Below, piece by piece: positions 23,520 to 36,158 of a stretch of 64,000 nt of DNA (position 1 is its first letter; each line of letters opens with the position of its first letter). The stretch covers positions 67,969,554 through 68,033,553 of the forward strand of contig OX485803.1 of the NCBI GenBank assembly GCA_950295325.1, given 5' to 3'. Below the pieces are notes generated by a model. The model was not told the origin of the DNA. It saw nothing but the letters and a program-made list of their open reading frames with translations, and made no database searches. A program made the position numbers and the translations under genes. Source of the DNA: Polytrichum commune (lineage: Eukaryota > Streptophyta > Polytrichopsida > Polytrichales > Polytrichaceae).

Positions 23520-25345
23520 TGCTGTTGGTATGGTCCCACCTCTACTAAATTTGGAAACAAATACTACACTAAAATTTATACCCCCACTACAGCTATTATA
23601 CCGATGGATCTTTTGTCCCACCTAAACAAGTCGAAGAAGGGCATTGGAAGAAGGAAAAAGCGGGATACGGGATATACAACCCAATAAAAGCATAAATACA
23701 AATATCAAAAAGACTACCTGGATTACAAACCAACTTTAGAGCCAAACTAATGGTCATCCACAAAACACTCAAAATAATTACCACCAAATACCCTAACGAA
23801 CCTGCACACATATTTACCAACTGCCTCAACTGCCTATATGTAATCAACACACAAATAAAACACCCAACCCAACACAACAACCGTGCTAATAAAACCATAC
23901 TAGCATCTATAGTAGAAATGCTAAAAAGCCTTACACAACCCACTATAATATACAAAGTTAAAGCACATACCAACATTGACATAAACGAACAAGCATACAT
24001 ACTTGCAAAAAACGGCACAAAAAATATATATAAATTCGCTTCCAAATCGTACGAGTTTGCACATACTACACCATACTACTTTCAAAAGGACATATGGCTA
24101 GGGCCAACAAAATGACCCGACAAAGGTCCCATTAGATGTCTGGAAACATACATCAATAATATGACCGTGAGAAAAAACTTAGAAATAATGGCACAACAAT
24201 TTCCCAACATTTGCAAAAGGACAATGAACCCCGATATAGATAATGAATTATCCAGTAATTTCTGGACCAACCCTGCAATAACATACTCACATAAAATGAG
24301 CCTACTAAAATTTTGCATTGGCCAATACATGGGTAATGCTAGAAAACAATTCTTTTTTTGGCATATAGAGATTCCCAGCAAACACATATCCAATATGTAA
24401 CTCTCTCGACGCAGACACATGGATTCACGTACTCTTATAATGTAACCAACATCATATACATGCCCTTAGAACCAAAAGACACAACAAAGCAATGTGGGAA
24501 CTAAGAAAACTAATCCTCTCATCACAAAAATCAAGGTGCTACATCTTTTTGAATGCAGGGACATTCAAAAACAACCCACAAGAAACTACACTCCCCAAAT
24601 CACTCCTACCCTGGACATGTGGACAACAAAGATGCCACTATAACACAAGATTCAAACCCGACCTGCTATGTATTAAAGAACTCCCAAACCTAAGCACCCC
24701 ACCACTAAACCCAACAGACTACCTCACAATACAAGTTATTGAATTCACATACACTCATGATAGGTTCTCACAAGACACAATAAACAATAAAATCCTACAA
24801 TATCAACCATTAATGAATAACCTCAAACATCAAGGGTGGAAAGGAGACCTGCTCATAGTCATCATGGTCGGAGCTCGGGGAACTACGCATGTCCCCTTAA
24901 TGAAACAGCTTGAAAAAAAAAACTATGTGAAACTACCATTAAACACACATTCAAAGCAATCAACACCTTTGTCATCCACTATGCCGGTTCAATCCTTCTA
25001 CATAAAGGAAGAATAGAAATCAATCAATCAATACTCACAAACTAAAATTTATATGAATATTCACTTATATATTTATACACAAACAAACCCATATAAATAA
25101 GCAAATAAAAAAATAAGATGCACACGCACACACACACACAAAACTTTAACACCAACAATCACTTTACTTATTACTTTTACTGATCACATGTCACTAAAGT
25201 GTTTTATTCTTAACAAAGGAGAGTAGTATTGTTCCAATGGTCCTTCGTCCGGTGGGCACCGGGCCATTAACACTACAAACAAACACTTTATTCACACCAA
25301 CCTTGCAAAAGGTCTGAAGTTTTTATCTATCTATCTATCTATCTT
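23520..25345 (+). pseudogene. Decayed LINE: RNase H and C-terminal region
   Basis: A 5'-truncated non-LTR retrotransposon. RNase H begins with YTDGSF at about 23597 and continues to a degraded VKAHTNI..NEQAY segment near 23990, where active copies have VKAHTNI.GNEEAD. Catalytic positions look changed: Glu is replaced by Lys in AKLMVIHKTL, and Asp by Asn in TNCLNCLYVI. Stops interrupt the frame, for example just after NPIKA. The C-terminal region includes PWTCGQQRCHYN, EFTYTHDRFSQDT and GARGTTHVP, all shared with the copies at 46 kb and 53 kb. It ends in a (TATC)n tail at about 25325-25345. Confidence 0.75.
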
Positions 25346-25380
25346 GGCATGGTGGACCAATGGTAGCTATGGTTTATTTA

Positions 25381-25902
25381 GGGCTATTGTACACTAGGTA
25401 GAGCTTGATGGCCCTTGACCCTTGATATACAATCATGAGATTGGTGGAGAAACTAGAGACGGTCCAAGTTCACTTCAAAGTCAGCCCTAAGGGCCTACGG
25501 CACCCAAAGTTTTTGAAGGGAAGCAAAATCTACATAGCGTCCTACATGGCATCAAGTGGATATTGTTTCGGCCGACCAAGTATTGGGTTAGGCCCATCAA
25601 AAAGAGGTGGAACTAATGTAAAACTAAGGGTTGTGGCAAGCAATTAAATTGTCATCAACTCCTAAAGATGTTATATATATGCCATGACAGGGTCTTGGAT
25701 TCAAATCTATTATTTTGGATTGTCCATGAAATATATTATAGTCCCTCAACATGGTCGATTTTAGCTTTATAAATAAGCTTGAGGACCCATCAATTGCAAT
25801 TTCGGATTTCTATTTCCCATGGTATACCTAACCTTTGGATGATTTTCAAGGGCCTTTACATTTCTCAGGGTCACAGCTCTTGGTTTGTGTGCAAAACAAC
25901 CC
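25381..25902. mobile_element. Harbinger-like TIR element, diverged copy c
   Basis: The ends are gggctattgtacactagg and ttgtgtgcaaaacaaccc. The inner 'gacggtccaagttcacttcaa' and 'ccctaagggcctacggcaccc' match the family. It pairs in reverse orientation with copy d (46899-47426), sharing 'gacccatcaattgcaa' and 'taggcccatcaaaaagaggtgg'. The flanks TTA and TTG suggest a decayed 3-bp target duplication. Confidence 0.5.
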
Positions 25903-26679
25903 TTGCCAATTTAAGAGGAAATGATAATGTATACATATTTATTTGGTTAACATAACCCCTTCAACCGGTCATTTCTATTGGGGGTGGGGGGATGAGGGAT
26001 GGGGCCACATCATTGAGGTGCTATGAATGCCTCCTGTGTGGTCAAGGGCTAGGATGATCTCCGCTATCGATTGCGATCTAACATATCTAAAGGCTCCTAT
26101 GTTGGCCTAGCTTTTGGTTTCTTTTCCCCTTGAGTAGAGCTTGAAAATCTTCACGTTAGGTGAAATCTTGACCTCTATCCACTCACGAATCTTGGATGAA
26201 ATTTTTTGAACTAAGTCCTTCATTAAAAGGATTTGTGGCAAAGATGATGCCAACAAGGGAGTTCAACCTCTTACCTCTTCCTTTCGAAAGGTAGAATCAA
26301 GAATCAAGGGTACTAGCCATCAACTCCAAGCCCCTTTTGATGACCAACCTTGACATGCAATGACATTTAACCAGTTGTATGAGACCAACCTTCAAAATCC
26401 CACACAAATGCTCTCATACGATGGGATGCACAATCAACCCCTTCATCTTGCAAACATTGATTTTTGATAAGTCTTTTGACATTATTAAATCAATAATAGG
26501 TGAAATTATTAAATTAAAAATCAAACAGTGACTATTGTAACACCATAGCTAGTTCATGCAAAACTAATTCCTCCAAAAAATTGTAAAAAAATGGAAATCA
26601 TGAGCCTAGTCAAACGAATAAGTGAAAATTTGTATTAGAAAAAAAAATGAAAATTTTGAACTATTCTCAAGTCCAACCA
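25903..26679. other. Intergenic, no gene recognised
   Basis: Mixed-composition DNA with short frames only. No element ends were identified. Confidence 0.35.
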
Positions 26680-27780
26680 TATCAACATGCCATGGGAAGC
26701 TGCATGCTAACGCATTCATGGCTCAACGCCGTGCTTTGCCTCCAACTCAAATTTCATTCCATTTCGCATCACACCATGCGAGACAACAAGTTGAGCTTGG
26801 AGGCGGGGGTTTGGTGAGGGCAGAGGCGGGGTTGCTAATGTGAAGCGGGACTGCAAAGCATGGAGGCAAGTTTGGTAAGGGCGGATGTCGCGCACCTCTC
26901 CATGAGGAGTGCCCGAAACACCATGGGCACAAGGGGGACCCCGGAGTGACACCCGGGACTTGTGGCGCCGTTGGTGAGAAGGCCCAAGTGATCCTAGTGT
27001 GGGTGAGGGCCCCGGGCGTTGGGAACGCCTCCCACCCACAGAGACTAGGAGGCATGAGGGTAAGACCATGAGCTATGCGTAGCTCATGGCGTGGTGATTC
27101 TAGAATGCTCAAGATCACCTCAATCGGAGGTGTGAGCTAGGAGGTATGGCCATTTGAGTGGGGCGATGTCCCGGGACAGCGCCCTGGTACAGCAGTGCCT
27201 GGGAGTGATTCCCGGGACTGCCAAGGTTCAACCAGGCATAACTTCGTCAATACTTGCCTGAATGGGGCAAGTGAGGAGTCCGTCGGCATCTACGTGAAGC
27301 GTACATGACGATGGAGTGGTCGCTTGTTAGCATCAGACATCATACAAGGAAGTTATGATGGTCTGAAGCTGCTGGGGGCTTCTAGGCCTAGCAGCTAAGG
27401 GAAAATGTCTACTTGGCCCCAACTCTTGGTAGAGAGACAAGAGGTCTCTTGACGGTGGGGTAGGGGCCCCGCGTAGAGTCCTAGAGGCTTATATGGGTGA
27501 GGTGGTGTGGCCTCACCCACCCGAGGCCGAACGGCACGGCCTCCATGGGCTTTGGCCCATTGTGAGGCCATAGTTGCCTAGTATGGTTCGGGTTGTTGTA
27601 GTGTTGCTCCGGCAATGCGATGATCAACATAAGATGGGACTTCCATGAATGGAAGTCCACATCTAAGGATTGGTTACCGATTAAGGGGGTGAGTCCGGAA
27701 AGCAAAGTAGGAGGGTTGGTTCCCCTTCTATGAACTATAAGGTCCGGGGTAGGAGGAGCTAACCATTAGCATGGCGGTAT
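26680..27780. other. GC-rich island, unclassified
   Basis: Composition changes abruptly from AT-rich flanks to GC-rich sequence with many GGG/CCC runs. It includes a palindrome ccatgagctaTGCGtagctcatgg at about 27066-27090 and a TATA-like 'cttatatggg' at about 27488. Frames exist on both strands but none resembles a known protein. The texture suits an LTR or internal part of a retroelement, but I found no paired terminal repeats within the window. Confidence 0.35.
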
Positions 27781-30700
27781 GCGAAGGGTTAGCACTCGTA
27801 ACCTTTGCTAGAAATGGAAATTGGCAAGATTTTTAAGGAGACTAGCAAGGGTTGCGACAGCGGAGGCAATGAATGTGCCTATCAAGCCTTGCTTGAGTCT
27901 AAATTAACTAAAGTCCGCTACTCTTCACTCCTTTGGATACCATTGGTTGTTCAATTAGTTGATCCCTATTTTTTGTTGGAACTTGATTGGATATGATATT
28001 CTCTTTAGGTACTAGATTTCGATTTGAGAAATTTTGTTCGGTCTCACTTTCCAATTTTAATGTCTACGCATGCCTTGTGTGTAGAAAATATTATCAAGGA
28101 TGGGGGTGCAAGTCTCCTGCGTATACACACAACCTCGAAATTGGATACCACATTTTCATCAACATGAATATGGAGAAGGTTGTCATTATTTTTTAGATGT
28201 TTATTGTTATCCAATGAATGAGGTGTAGGTTTGTAGAATTTGTTACTCAGTAATGTTCGTGCTTTCTTATTTTTGTTATTGTTCATTGATCTTTTGTTTC
28301 AACCGGTTATAATGCGAGAATAAACTTTGGCAACTTCGGAGTTGATGTCAATGATCGACTTTGTTGTTCTATGTTGTATGCAAATCATTTTGTTGCCTAA
28401 TGTTTTAGCGACAATGGCCATTCATTTCTAAGTCATATTAAATGTCCTTCAACTGATGTTTCTAGCCATATGTAATCTTGTGTTGTCTCTGGTTTGACTG
28501 TTGAATTAAACTGGGCGGACACCATGCTAAAAAAAAATTATATTAAAATTTAAAGATATTGGTTAAAAGCTAATGACGTTGTTATTGAAAATAAACTAAA
28601 ATTTGGTTTTCAAAGATGTGCCGGTGGAAGACTGAGTAAATCGAGAAATCTCAAAAAATAATAATTAATTCATCTTTGTGATGTGACAACATCCTCCAAT
28701 TTTAGCTTTACAACATGTGCCAAGAAATAAATGACCGTGCAAAAATTAGCCAAATCATAGGGAAAAATAAAGGTTCAAGTTGCACAAATCTCATTCGAAT
28801 TTTCTTTTTGCAATTCTTTTGCTTTATGCTCATTATAATTTCAAAAGAGTTATAGATGTGTCCAATATAATTTGGTAAACTGAAATTTTTATTTTGGATC
28901 ATATCTCTCAAGCATAATTAATTAATTGTAAACTACTTTATTTTTGGATTTTTTCTAAAATAAAATATGAGGCTCTGATATCGCCTGGAATGGATTGGAT
29001 ACGGGTGAGTGTGCCTTTTCTAGACCAATGTTTGATGTGGGAGATGATTTTAGTGTTTGTGCTTACGGTCGACAAATGTGCAACTCTTGGCATGTCATTG
29101 GGCGCATTGGTAATCTCGGGTATAAACTAATAGTCGTAATATTTGGATATTTTTCATGGCAATGTAATATCCAATCTTTTCATAGTTCACAAATTTCATA
29201 ATAGCTTATGTGACAATCAATTCAATCAGCAAGATAAATATTTTATATAATTTTAATTTTAAATAATTATGAAACGAAGTAGTTGTAATATTGAACTTCA
29301 TGTTTAAATTTCCGACATACATATAGGCAAATAAAAATGCTTGTCATAAATATTTTCACAATGAAAGTTGTCACTTCTTTCCAGCTAGATCTCTAATAGT
29401 AGTCATACAGCTGGGAAAAATAAACTTTGGCAATTAGGCAACATTTTTCAAATTATCCTCTATAATATTGTCTAAAGATCCTTAAACGTCTTTCTCTTCG
29501 TTACACTATATGTTGTATGCTTCAATTGTCTTGAATAATGGTGTTTTCATATTGTCCAATATAGTTTGTTTATGGAATTCTTTGCAAAAGGCACGTAGGA
29601 GTCCTGTTTGTTCCTAACTTTTATAAATCATAGTAATCCGACTTAAAATATTTACCCATACAATTTACATCCATTCATATATGTGAGGCTTTAGTTTGGT
29701 CATTTGAAGTCGATTTGTACATCCTCACATACCTTCAGTTGTTTTGTTATAACGTCCATAGTATATTTGTTAAATATTTGTCGGAATGCATGTTTGAATG
29801 ATCATTGAAGAATAACATTTGCAGGTTGATAGATACTTGAATAATTTTATAGAATGCAAGGATTATAAATTTCAAGATGATAATTCTTTATCCACTCTCA
29901 AAATTTCTTGTTGATATAAACATTCCAACAATCAATGAGCCATATCATCTCTTACATTGCTGGAAGATTCAATAATTCAATTTATGAATCTTATACAATA
30001 GCAATAGCTTCTCCACAAATTTTTTGCATGTGTCTAAAGTAGATCAATCATTATGGCTGAAAGACAAATTTCATCTTGGATGTTCACAATGATGTCTCCC
30101 CTCTTCTGACTTCGGTAGACTTTTGTTAGTTATCTCTTAAAACATTGTATGAAAATGGAGGCATTTTCCACTAGTTGTAGAAGATACTGCCACAATAATT
30201 TGTCATGTGTTATTTTGTCTATGTATTTTTTTTATACATAACATCTTTTATTTGTCATGTTCTACTACCACCTATAGGAACAAACTATATCCCGGTTGGG
30301 CAATATTCATAATTAATTCCGAATGAATGTTGTGAACATTCACTAAATATGCATATCTTTGAGCTATGGTCTTTTTTGTTTCTCATAAATTTTTAATAGT
30401 TTTTTTGTTACATTGGCTGTTGCTAGGTAATTCCAATTTAGTTTATTCTATACAAACTTCATAGTTCAAGTATAGGAAACACTATTTGAGGTATTGTATG
30501 TGCCTTCCCAAAATTTTGAGCCTTTCTTTTAGATTATGACCTTTATGAGTGACTAAATACAAACTGCATACAAAGATTGGCATGCCCTTCTTTGATTTCT
30601 AAAAATGACACAAATTTTATCCTTCAGAACTAGATGAGATTCCAAGATTAGGCATCATTGTACAGATTTGACAAAATAAGTGCCAAAATTGACGCAACAT

Positions 30701-32849
30701 TTATAGGTCCCTCGTAAATCCCCATTCGGATGAAACCATTCTCACATACAGTTCTTAGATCTATTGTCATAGATGTAAGAAAGATCCTATAGTTTTCTAA
30801 AAACTAACCTAAAAAAACTCCATGTCTTTGTAATATTACGATGTTGTTTTACAATCTTCTAAACATGAGGCCAAAGAATAAGAATGAACCAATTGGTGTA
30901 TGAACCTTTGACCTTGTTTGGCTAAATAGTTGGCTTCATCCTCTCAACCTTTGGTTCTTATTCCTTTATCTCCCTACTGGCCGCTTGAACGTTGTTGGGT
31001 AGAGAAGTCTTTGCTTTGGGAAAATACTGGATTTCTGGCTGTAATTAGTTTTAGCTTAAGATATGGGAGGCAAGGATAATGTAAGAAGTATTCATCCTTG
31101 AATACATCATGTAAACAAAGATGTATAAGTCTTGTACATACCTTCAAAATCTCGGATCTCTCTCTAAAATTATAGTCAAATTTTAAATAACCACCAAATT
31201 AGTATAAATACTTCAAATCAATAGTGCTTTAGCATTTTGGAAAGCTATCAAAGTGTTTAATAAAATATAAGAGATACTAAAGGTTAGTAAGGTATTGTCC
31301 AAGGTCCATAGCTCCTCAAAGGTTATACTTCCAAATTCAGTATTAACTGCACCTCCTTTCACTTCACAGGGTGCTTTGACTTCATATAAGCTTTGCCAAC
31401 GCCAAGTGATAGCAATCTGGAAAGTAAACAACATCACATAGGTTCTCTCAAAATTCATCTTCAGAATCTATACAAAACGTTTTCTATGCTCTGTTGAAGT
31501 TGGTACATACTTTCACTCTTGAATCTGGTTGGCAGCTCAACCCCTCTCGCCTTGAAGTCATAATTCTCTCTTCAACACTCTAAATCAAGAGTTATAAAAC
31601 TTCATAGAGATTTGATACAATAACACTTCACTTGCTAAAATCTCATAAACAAAAACATTAGAAACAAATTTCTACAAGCTTTTAAAGTCTCGGTCTTTTA
31701 ATCTTTTTCACAGCTGACATTGTTCCACTCTAACACTCATAGAAATCACATACAGAGTTCAAATAGAGCGTGCTATATTTCAGAACCACACCAACAATAT
31801 ATACAAAATCCTAAAATTTTATAGAGAAATTCTTAGTATAAATTGAGCTCTCGCTCTCCACACACCACACACCTCAAAATTCAAAAAACCCCTTTGAAGA
31901 GAGAGTGGGTCCGACCCCTTAGCCTCCCCCAAAGTCAACACTAGTCCAAACCTATGTCATATAGGTTTCAACTAGTCATTGCCTAACTCCCATTAGCTTA
32001 CTTCATCCTTATTTATCCCTTATTTTAGCCATAAGGCATCAAAAGTCTGCCAAAATGATAAATTATTTCTACATTTGATTTACCAAACTTCAAATACACA
32101 AGATGAAGTTTCAAAACATTAAAAACTAAACGTACAACATCAAATATATATCTAAAAAATGTTGAAAAAAATTCCAATAAGAATTTTATTCCAACTGCAA
32201 GAACTTGACGATGCGTCGAAGAATAAATGCAACGTAGTCTGTACGATCAGGCTTAGTCAATGGATTAAATGGACCTTCTAGCCAATGTTGATGGCCGCGA
32301 CTTCATTTGACAGGTTCAAAACAACAAGAATATTGATCATCATTTAAGCCTTCAAAAATTCCTCCAAACGTTACATCTCGAATGTCAGGATCAACACACC
32401 CAACCTACTAAAAATCACTAATGTACGAGCATCTTGTTGAAGGTTTCCGTGTCACCGCTGCTCTACACGAGGTTGTTTTGACGGCTGAGAAGGCCCAGCT
32501 TCTTCTTGTGAATGCTCATGCAATGGTGCAGGACTAAGTGACAGAAGAGTACGACTCGGCAGTTGAGATAGAGAAAAATCCAACTCAAGCTCTAATTGAA
32601 GTTCTTCATCTTGAGACTCATAAAAAACTCTCCAATTTGATATGTTAAAAAAAACTCAAAACAACTACATCAAACTGGTGATGCTTTAAAATTGTCATTC
32701 TTCTTATAACATAAATATTTTCTAGCAAAAATGCGTTGTTTTGAAGCTTCCCCAAAAGATGTAATTCCTTCTTCCAATCAAAATCCACTCAAATAAATAA
32801 TATATAAACAATGGATGGGGATATAAATCCGTTCAGCATACTCTGATAA
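27781..32849. other. Long AT-rich stretch without recognisable genes
   Basis: Only short frames are present. One site, 28970-28985, reads on the minus strand as GATATCAGAGCC, close to the initiator-tRNA primer-binding site TGGTATCAGAGCC of plant LTR retrotransposons, and follows a 'CA' that could end an LTR. No LTR pair or gag/pol domain was found, so this may be a remnant or chance. Confidence 0.35.
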
Positions 32850-33020
32850 ACGCCAAGCCGCGGAAGCCCAACTAGTAAAGTGCTTCAAGCGTCATAGCAC
32901 TGGTCCGGGTTCGAAATCCTTTGGACATGTATGAGCGGGCGAATGGCCACGTGGCTTGGCACTGCTGGTGAAAACTAGGCAAATAACTACTAGTTGGCGC
33001 CACCTACCCCTAAGCATATG
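32850..33020 (+). mobile_element. tRNA-derived SINE
   Basis: An A-box-like actagtaaagtgc (about 32871) is followed 36 bases later by a B box gggttcgaaatcc (32907-32919). These are the internal RNA polymerase III promoter elements of tRNA-type SINEs. The body contains 'cttggcactgctgg' and 'actagttggcgccacctacc', which recur in altered form in the second copy at about 45.8-46.0 kb. It does not fold as a full tRNA, so it is not called a tRNA gene. Confidence 0.6.
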
Positions 33021-33549
33021 AGAAGACGCAGAATCTCTAAGTTTCGTGGTTATAACCATGGCTCTTTCTCTTCCTCTTTCAATCCTCTTATCTCCCCCTT
33101 CCCTTTTGTCTATACTTTTATTTTTCTTAGTTTTATTTTTATTTGCTTTAAACCCTACTGTCAAACCATTTCACACTATATTTACATATTAAACCATTTC
33201 TTGCACGACAACGTCTTTTTGGGGGGCCTTCACTATTGTTCCGACAATCTCTCATACAAAACAATCTACTTTCTTTCTATGTCCATCTCCTTCCTCCTTG
33301 CTAATAGGGATAAAAACAAGATCAACCCATCATTGATTTGGTGCCATTTCTAACACTATTCTCACACATGTCAATGCATACCCATAATCTAGTTGGTGTT
33401 GTCCAATTATGTTAGTCATGCTGTGAGGTTTGTACTTAACATATACCACTAGATTAGATCTGAGTCCTTGAAGCTAATATTGGTGTCAAGTTATTTTTAA
33501 ATTCTAAAGCATTGAACTACATGCTAGTTGAGGGCATATTACTCCTTTG

Positions 33550-34835
33550 GTAAGATGACTTCATAGAAGCGCAAACTCAATTTCATGAAGATTCCAAGCT
33601 TGTTCATGGACATTCCAACCAATGTTATTAGATTGTTGTACCAATTTCACGAACTTACTAAATTAGTTCATGATTCTTCTAAACCGACTTTGACATGTGG
33701 CACACCTCAATATCATGATAGTGGACCTTTACCTCTAGCAACTTCATGAATCTTCCAAACCAATTCCATATATCTTTTAGCATTCTAGAGTTTTTGTGTT
33801 GTGAACTTCTCAGTTCTTGCCTCCTTGTTGTGCATTCCTTGCCTTCTCATTGTTCATTGGATCCTCTTTGTTTTATGTTTACTTGGAAGCCTCTAGCCTT
33901 GACGTCGATTTTCTTTGGGTCTTTCATTAAAGTACCCTAAAGATGGAAGCAAACAATACCAGTTCTTCTTTGGTCTTTGATTATTGTACATCGAAGCAAG
34001 TGACACCAACCCAATGTAGTTGGAGTGTGTAATCTCATGGATTTGAGATGTGCAAGCAATCACTTGAGACATGGTCCAAGGTTGGATAAGATAGGTCAAT
34101 TGAACTTTTGGTAGAGCTAGTTGTGGGGAGCGATAAGGAGAATCTTAGGGTGAGTTCCCATGTAGGCCGCTCGCCCACTAGATTCTCTAGTGTGAATGAG
34201 GACAAACCCGGCCAGATGTAGAGCGGATCTTGTGGGATAGGGTTCATATGTGTCAACTAGCTACTCCCATCTTCTCAAATCCGGGCTCACTTACTGACCT
34301 CCTCCTCCCAGTTACCAGGGATGGAGTACTAGATCAACATTGGTTCTCTTGAGTCTTCAACAGGTCTTAAACCTTCAGTGACCAACACTTGTAGGTTAAA
34401 GATTATTTAGTGGGTGCATGGAAGTCTAGCGGCCCATGGTCCACGCCCCTTCACATTATAGCATAACACCATAATGTGGTTGGATGGTAGCTTGTGCTTA
34501 ACTACATGCAAACACCTCCAACCCGCTATTATCTAGAATCTAGTGCAGCAGAGGCCTACATGGAAACTCACCCTTACGCATGATGTACCGTTCATTCTAA
34601 AATAAAGTTATCAAGTTCATGAAACTAATTTTGTGAAGTTGTGAATATGAGTACCAAATCATGAAATTGTTCACAACATGTAGTGAAATTGGTTGAAAGT
34701 TCGGGTAAGATCGGATGTCTATATAGTCATCTTGGTTCATGATTCCAATGAAAGTGGTAGAGCCTATTGCTAAATTGGTTTGTAAAACATGAAATTGAGT
34801 TTGCACTTGTATGATTTCATATTTCCAAAGGAGTC
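33550..34835. repeat. Dispersed repeat, inverted relative to 56365-56705
   Basis: Sequence at 34060-34144 joined with 34577-34835 matches the reverse complement of 56365-56705 (for example 'aattggttgaaagttcg', 'gttcacaacatgtagtgaaatt' and 'gataggtcaattgaa'). A MITE (34148-34573) interrupts this copy. Similar short peptides in the two copies reflect nucleotide identity rather than a shown gene. Confidence 0.6.
34148..34573. mobile_element. Harbinger-like MITE, 426 bp, TTA target duplication
   Basis: 21-bp terminal inverted repeats with one mismatch: gggtgagttcccatgtaggcc at the left and ggcctacatggaaactcaccc at the right. TTA lies on both sides (34145-34147 and 34574-34576). The related repeat at 56365-56705 has the same flanks with no insert, which is an empty site. 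No transposase frame is present. Confidence 0.85.
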
Positions 34836-35269
34836 ATTGTTGGGTGAAATTGATATCAAAGTCCGCGAAGCCAAAAAGTTGGTGGGAGTAAAAGTACATA
34901 AAAGATGATGTCAAACATGCTAATCCCCCATAATAACTGAGTGCAATGGCCTCAGTAAAATAGAAACTAATGTCAACTGGGAAAAAAATAATTTGATTAA
35001 TCCAATTGGGAAAAAACAGACTTGAGACTACCTAATACGGTACTACCTCTTGAAACAAAGAAGGAAACCTATCTGTAAACGAGGTGAAGAGGGGGCAACA
35101 CTCCAACACAACGTGCATATTAATGAGTGCAAAATTGAACCAATGGGAGGAACAGCGATGGACAGAAACAGGTGGTGGCAAGATGACAAAGGGAAGCATA
35201 AACAAGTAAGTGGAACTGGGGAAGCTCGTGGCAAGCAAGTGAAGCAGGCAGCAGTTACATAAGCTTAAG

Positions 35270-35729
35270 TTAGTTGCATGCTTCTGATGATTGGCTGGCC
35301 TGAGTGTGATCTGCAAAGCCAGCACGCACGCACACACGTACGCGCATGCTATGGTAACTTATGATGTGTGACCCCAATCCCAAGCACATAAATGCCATTA
35401 CAAGATGCTGCTGGATCTTCCAAGGCACATCGGACAAGCTACACCTTTGTATTCTGGCAGGCATCACCAGGTATGTATGTATGTATGGTCTTGGCCTTCA
35501 GCGCCTGTCTTTGGCCAGGCGAGAGGGAATTGTTGCATATGAGCGTCCCTAGCTCTCATCCATCCAACATTAAAAAAATTAAATACCTTCACCCCCTAAT
35601 GGTTTATGTGAGTGTGGATGTTATCACATACGAGCGTACCTCTCATCCATCCAACGTAAAAAGAAACTTCACCCCCTATATGTTTGTGGTTGATTCATTC
35701 CAAGCACATAACGCCATAACATCATGATC

Positions 35730-35770
<41 letters not shown>

Positions 35771-36135
35771 ACTTCCAAGGTAGATCAGACAAGCTACAAC
35801 TTTGTAGTATGGCGTCATCAGGTATGTTCTTGGCCTTTAGCACCTGTCGTTGGCCACGCGAGAGGGAATTGTTGCATTTGAGTGTCCCTAGTTCTCATCC
35901 ATCCAACATATATATATATAACTACACCCCCTATATGTTTGTGGTTGATTCATCCCAAGCACATAATGCCATAACAAGATGATGATGATGTTGCCGCTGG
36001 AACTTCCAAGGCAGATTAGACAAGCTACAACTTTGTATTTTGGTGTCACCATGTATGTTCTTCGCGTGCCTTGGCCATGCAAGAGGGAATTGTTGCATAC
36101 GAGTGTCCCTAGCTCTCATCCATCCAACATAAAAA
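35270..36135. repeat. Tandem repeat, about 255-320 bp units x 3
   Basis: Three units begin near 35388, 35706 and 35959. Each has 'catcatgatg'-type sequence, 'ggaacttccaaggcagatcagacaagctacaactttgta', a 'gtatgttcttggcc' part and 'gagagggaattgttgcat', then 'gagtgtccctagctctcatccatccaaca'. A (GAT)n run of about 14 units sits at about 35724-35768 in the second, and (TATG)n at about 35471-35487 in the first. Fragments of the last part recur at about 36925 and 37640. Confidence 0.7.
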
Positions 36136-36158
36136 AAGAAAAAAACCTTCACCCCTTG

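Noticed and set aside
32871-32920. Possible tRNA gene
   Set aside because: It has A and B boxes but no complete cloverleaf or acceptor stem; a tRNA-derived SINE fits better, especially with a second copy at 45.8 kb.
34597-34806. Similar peptides at 34.6 kb (-) and 56.4 kb (+)
   Set aside because: They arise from the same dispersed repeat; no start context, domain or frame conservation beyond the nucleotide match was seen.
35724-35768. Repeated GAT units as a possible CRISPR-like array
   Set aside because: These are simple trinucleotide repeats without spacers, in a plant nuclear context.
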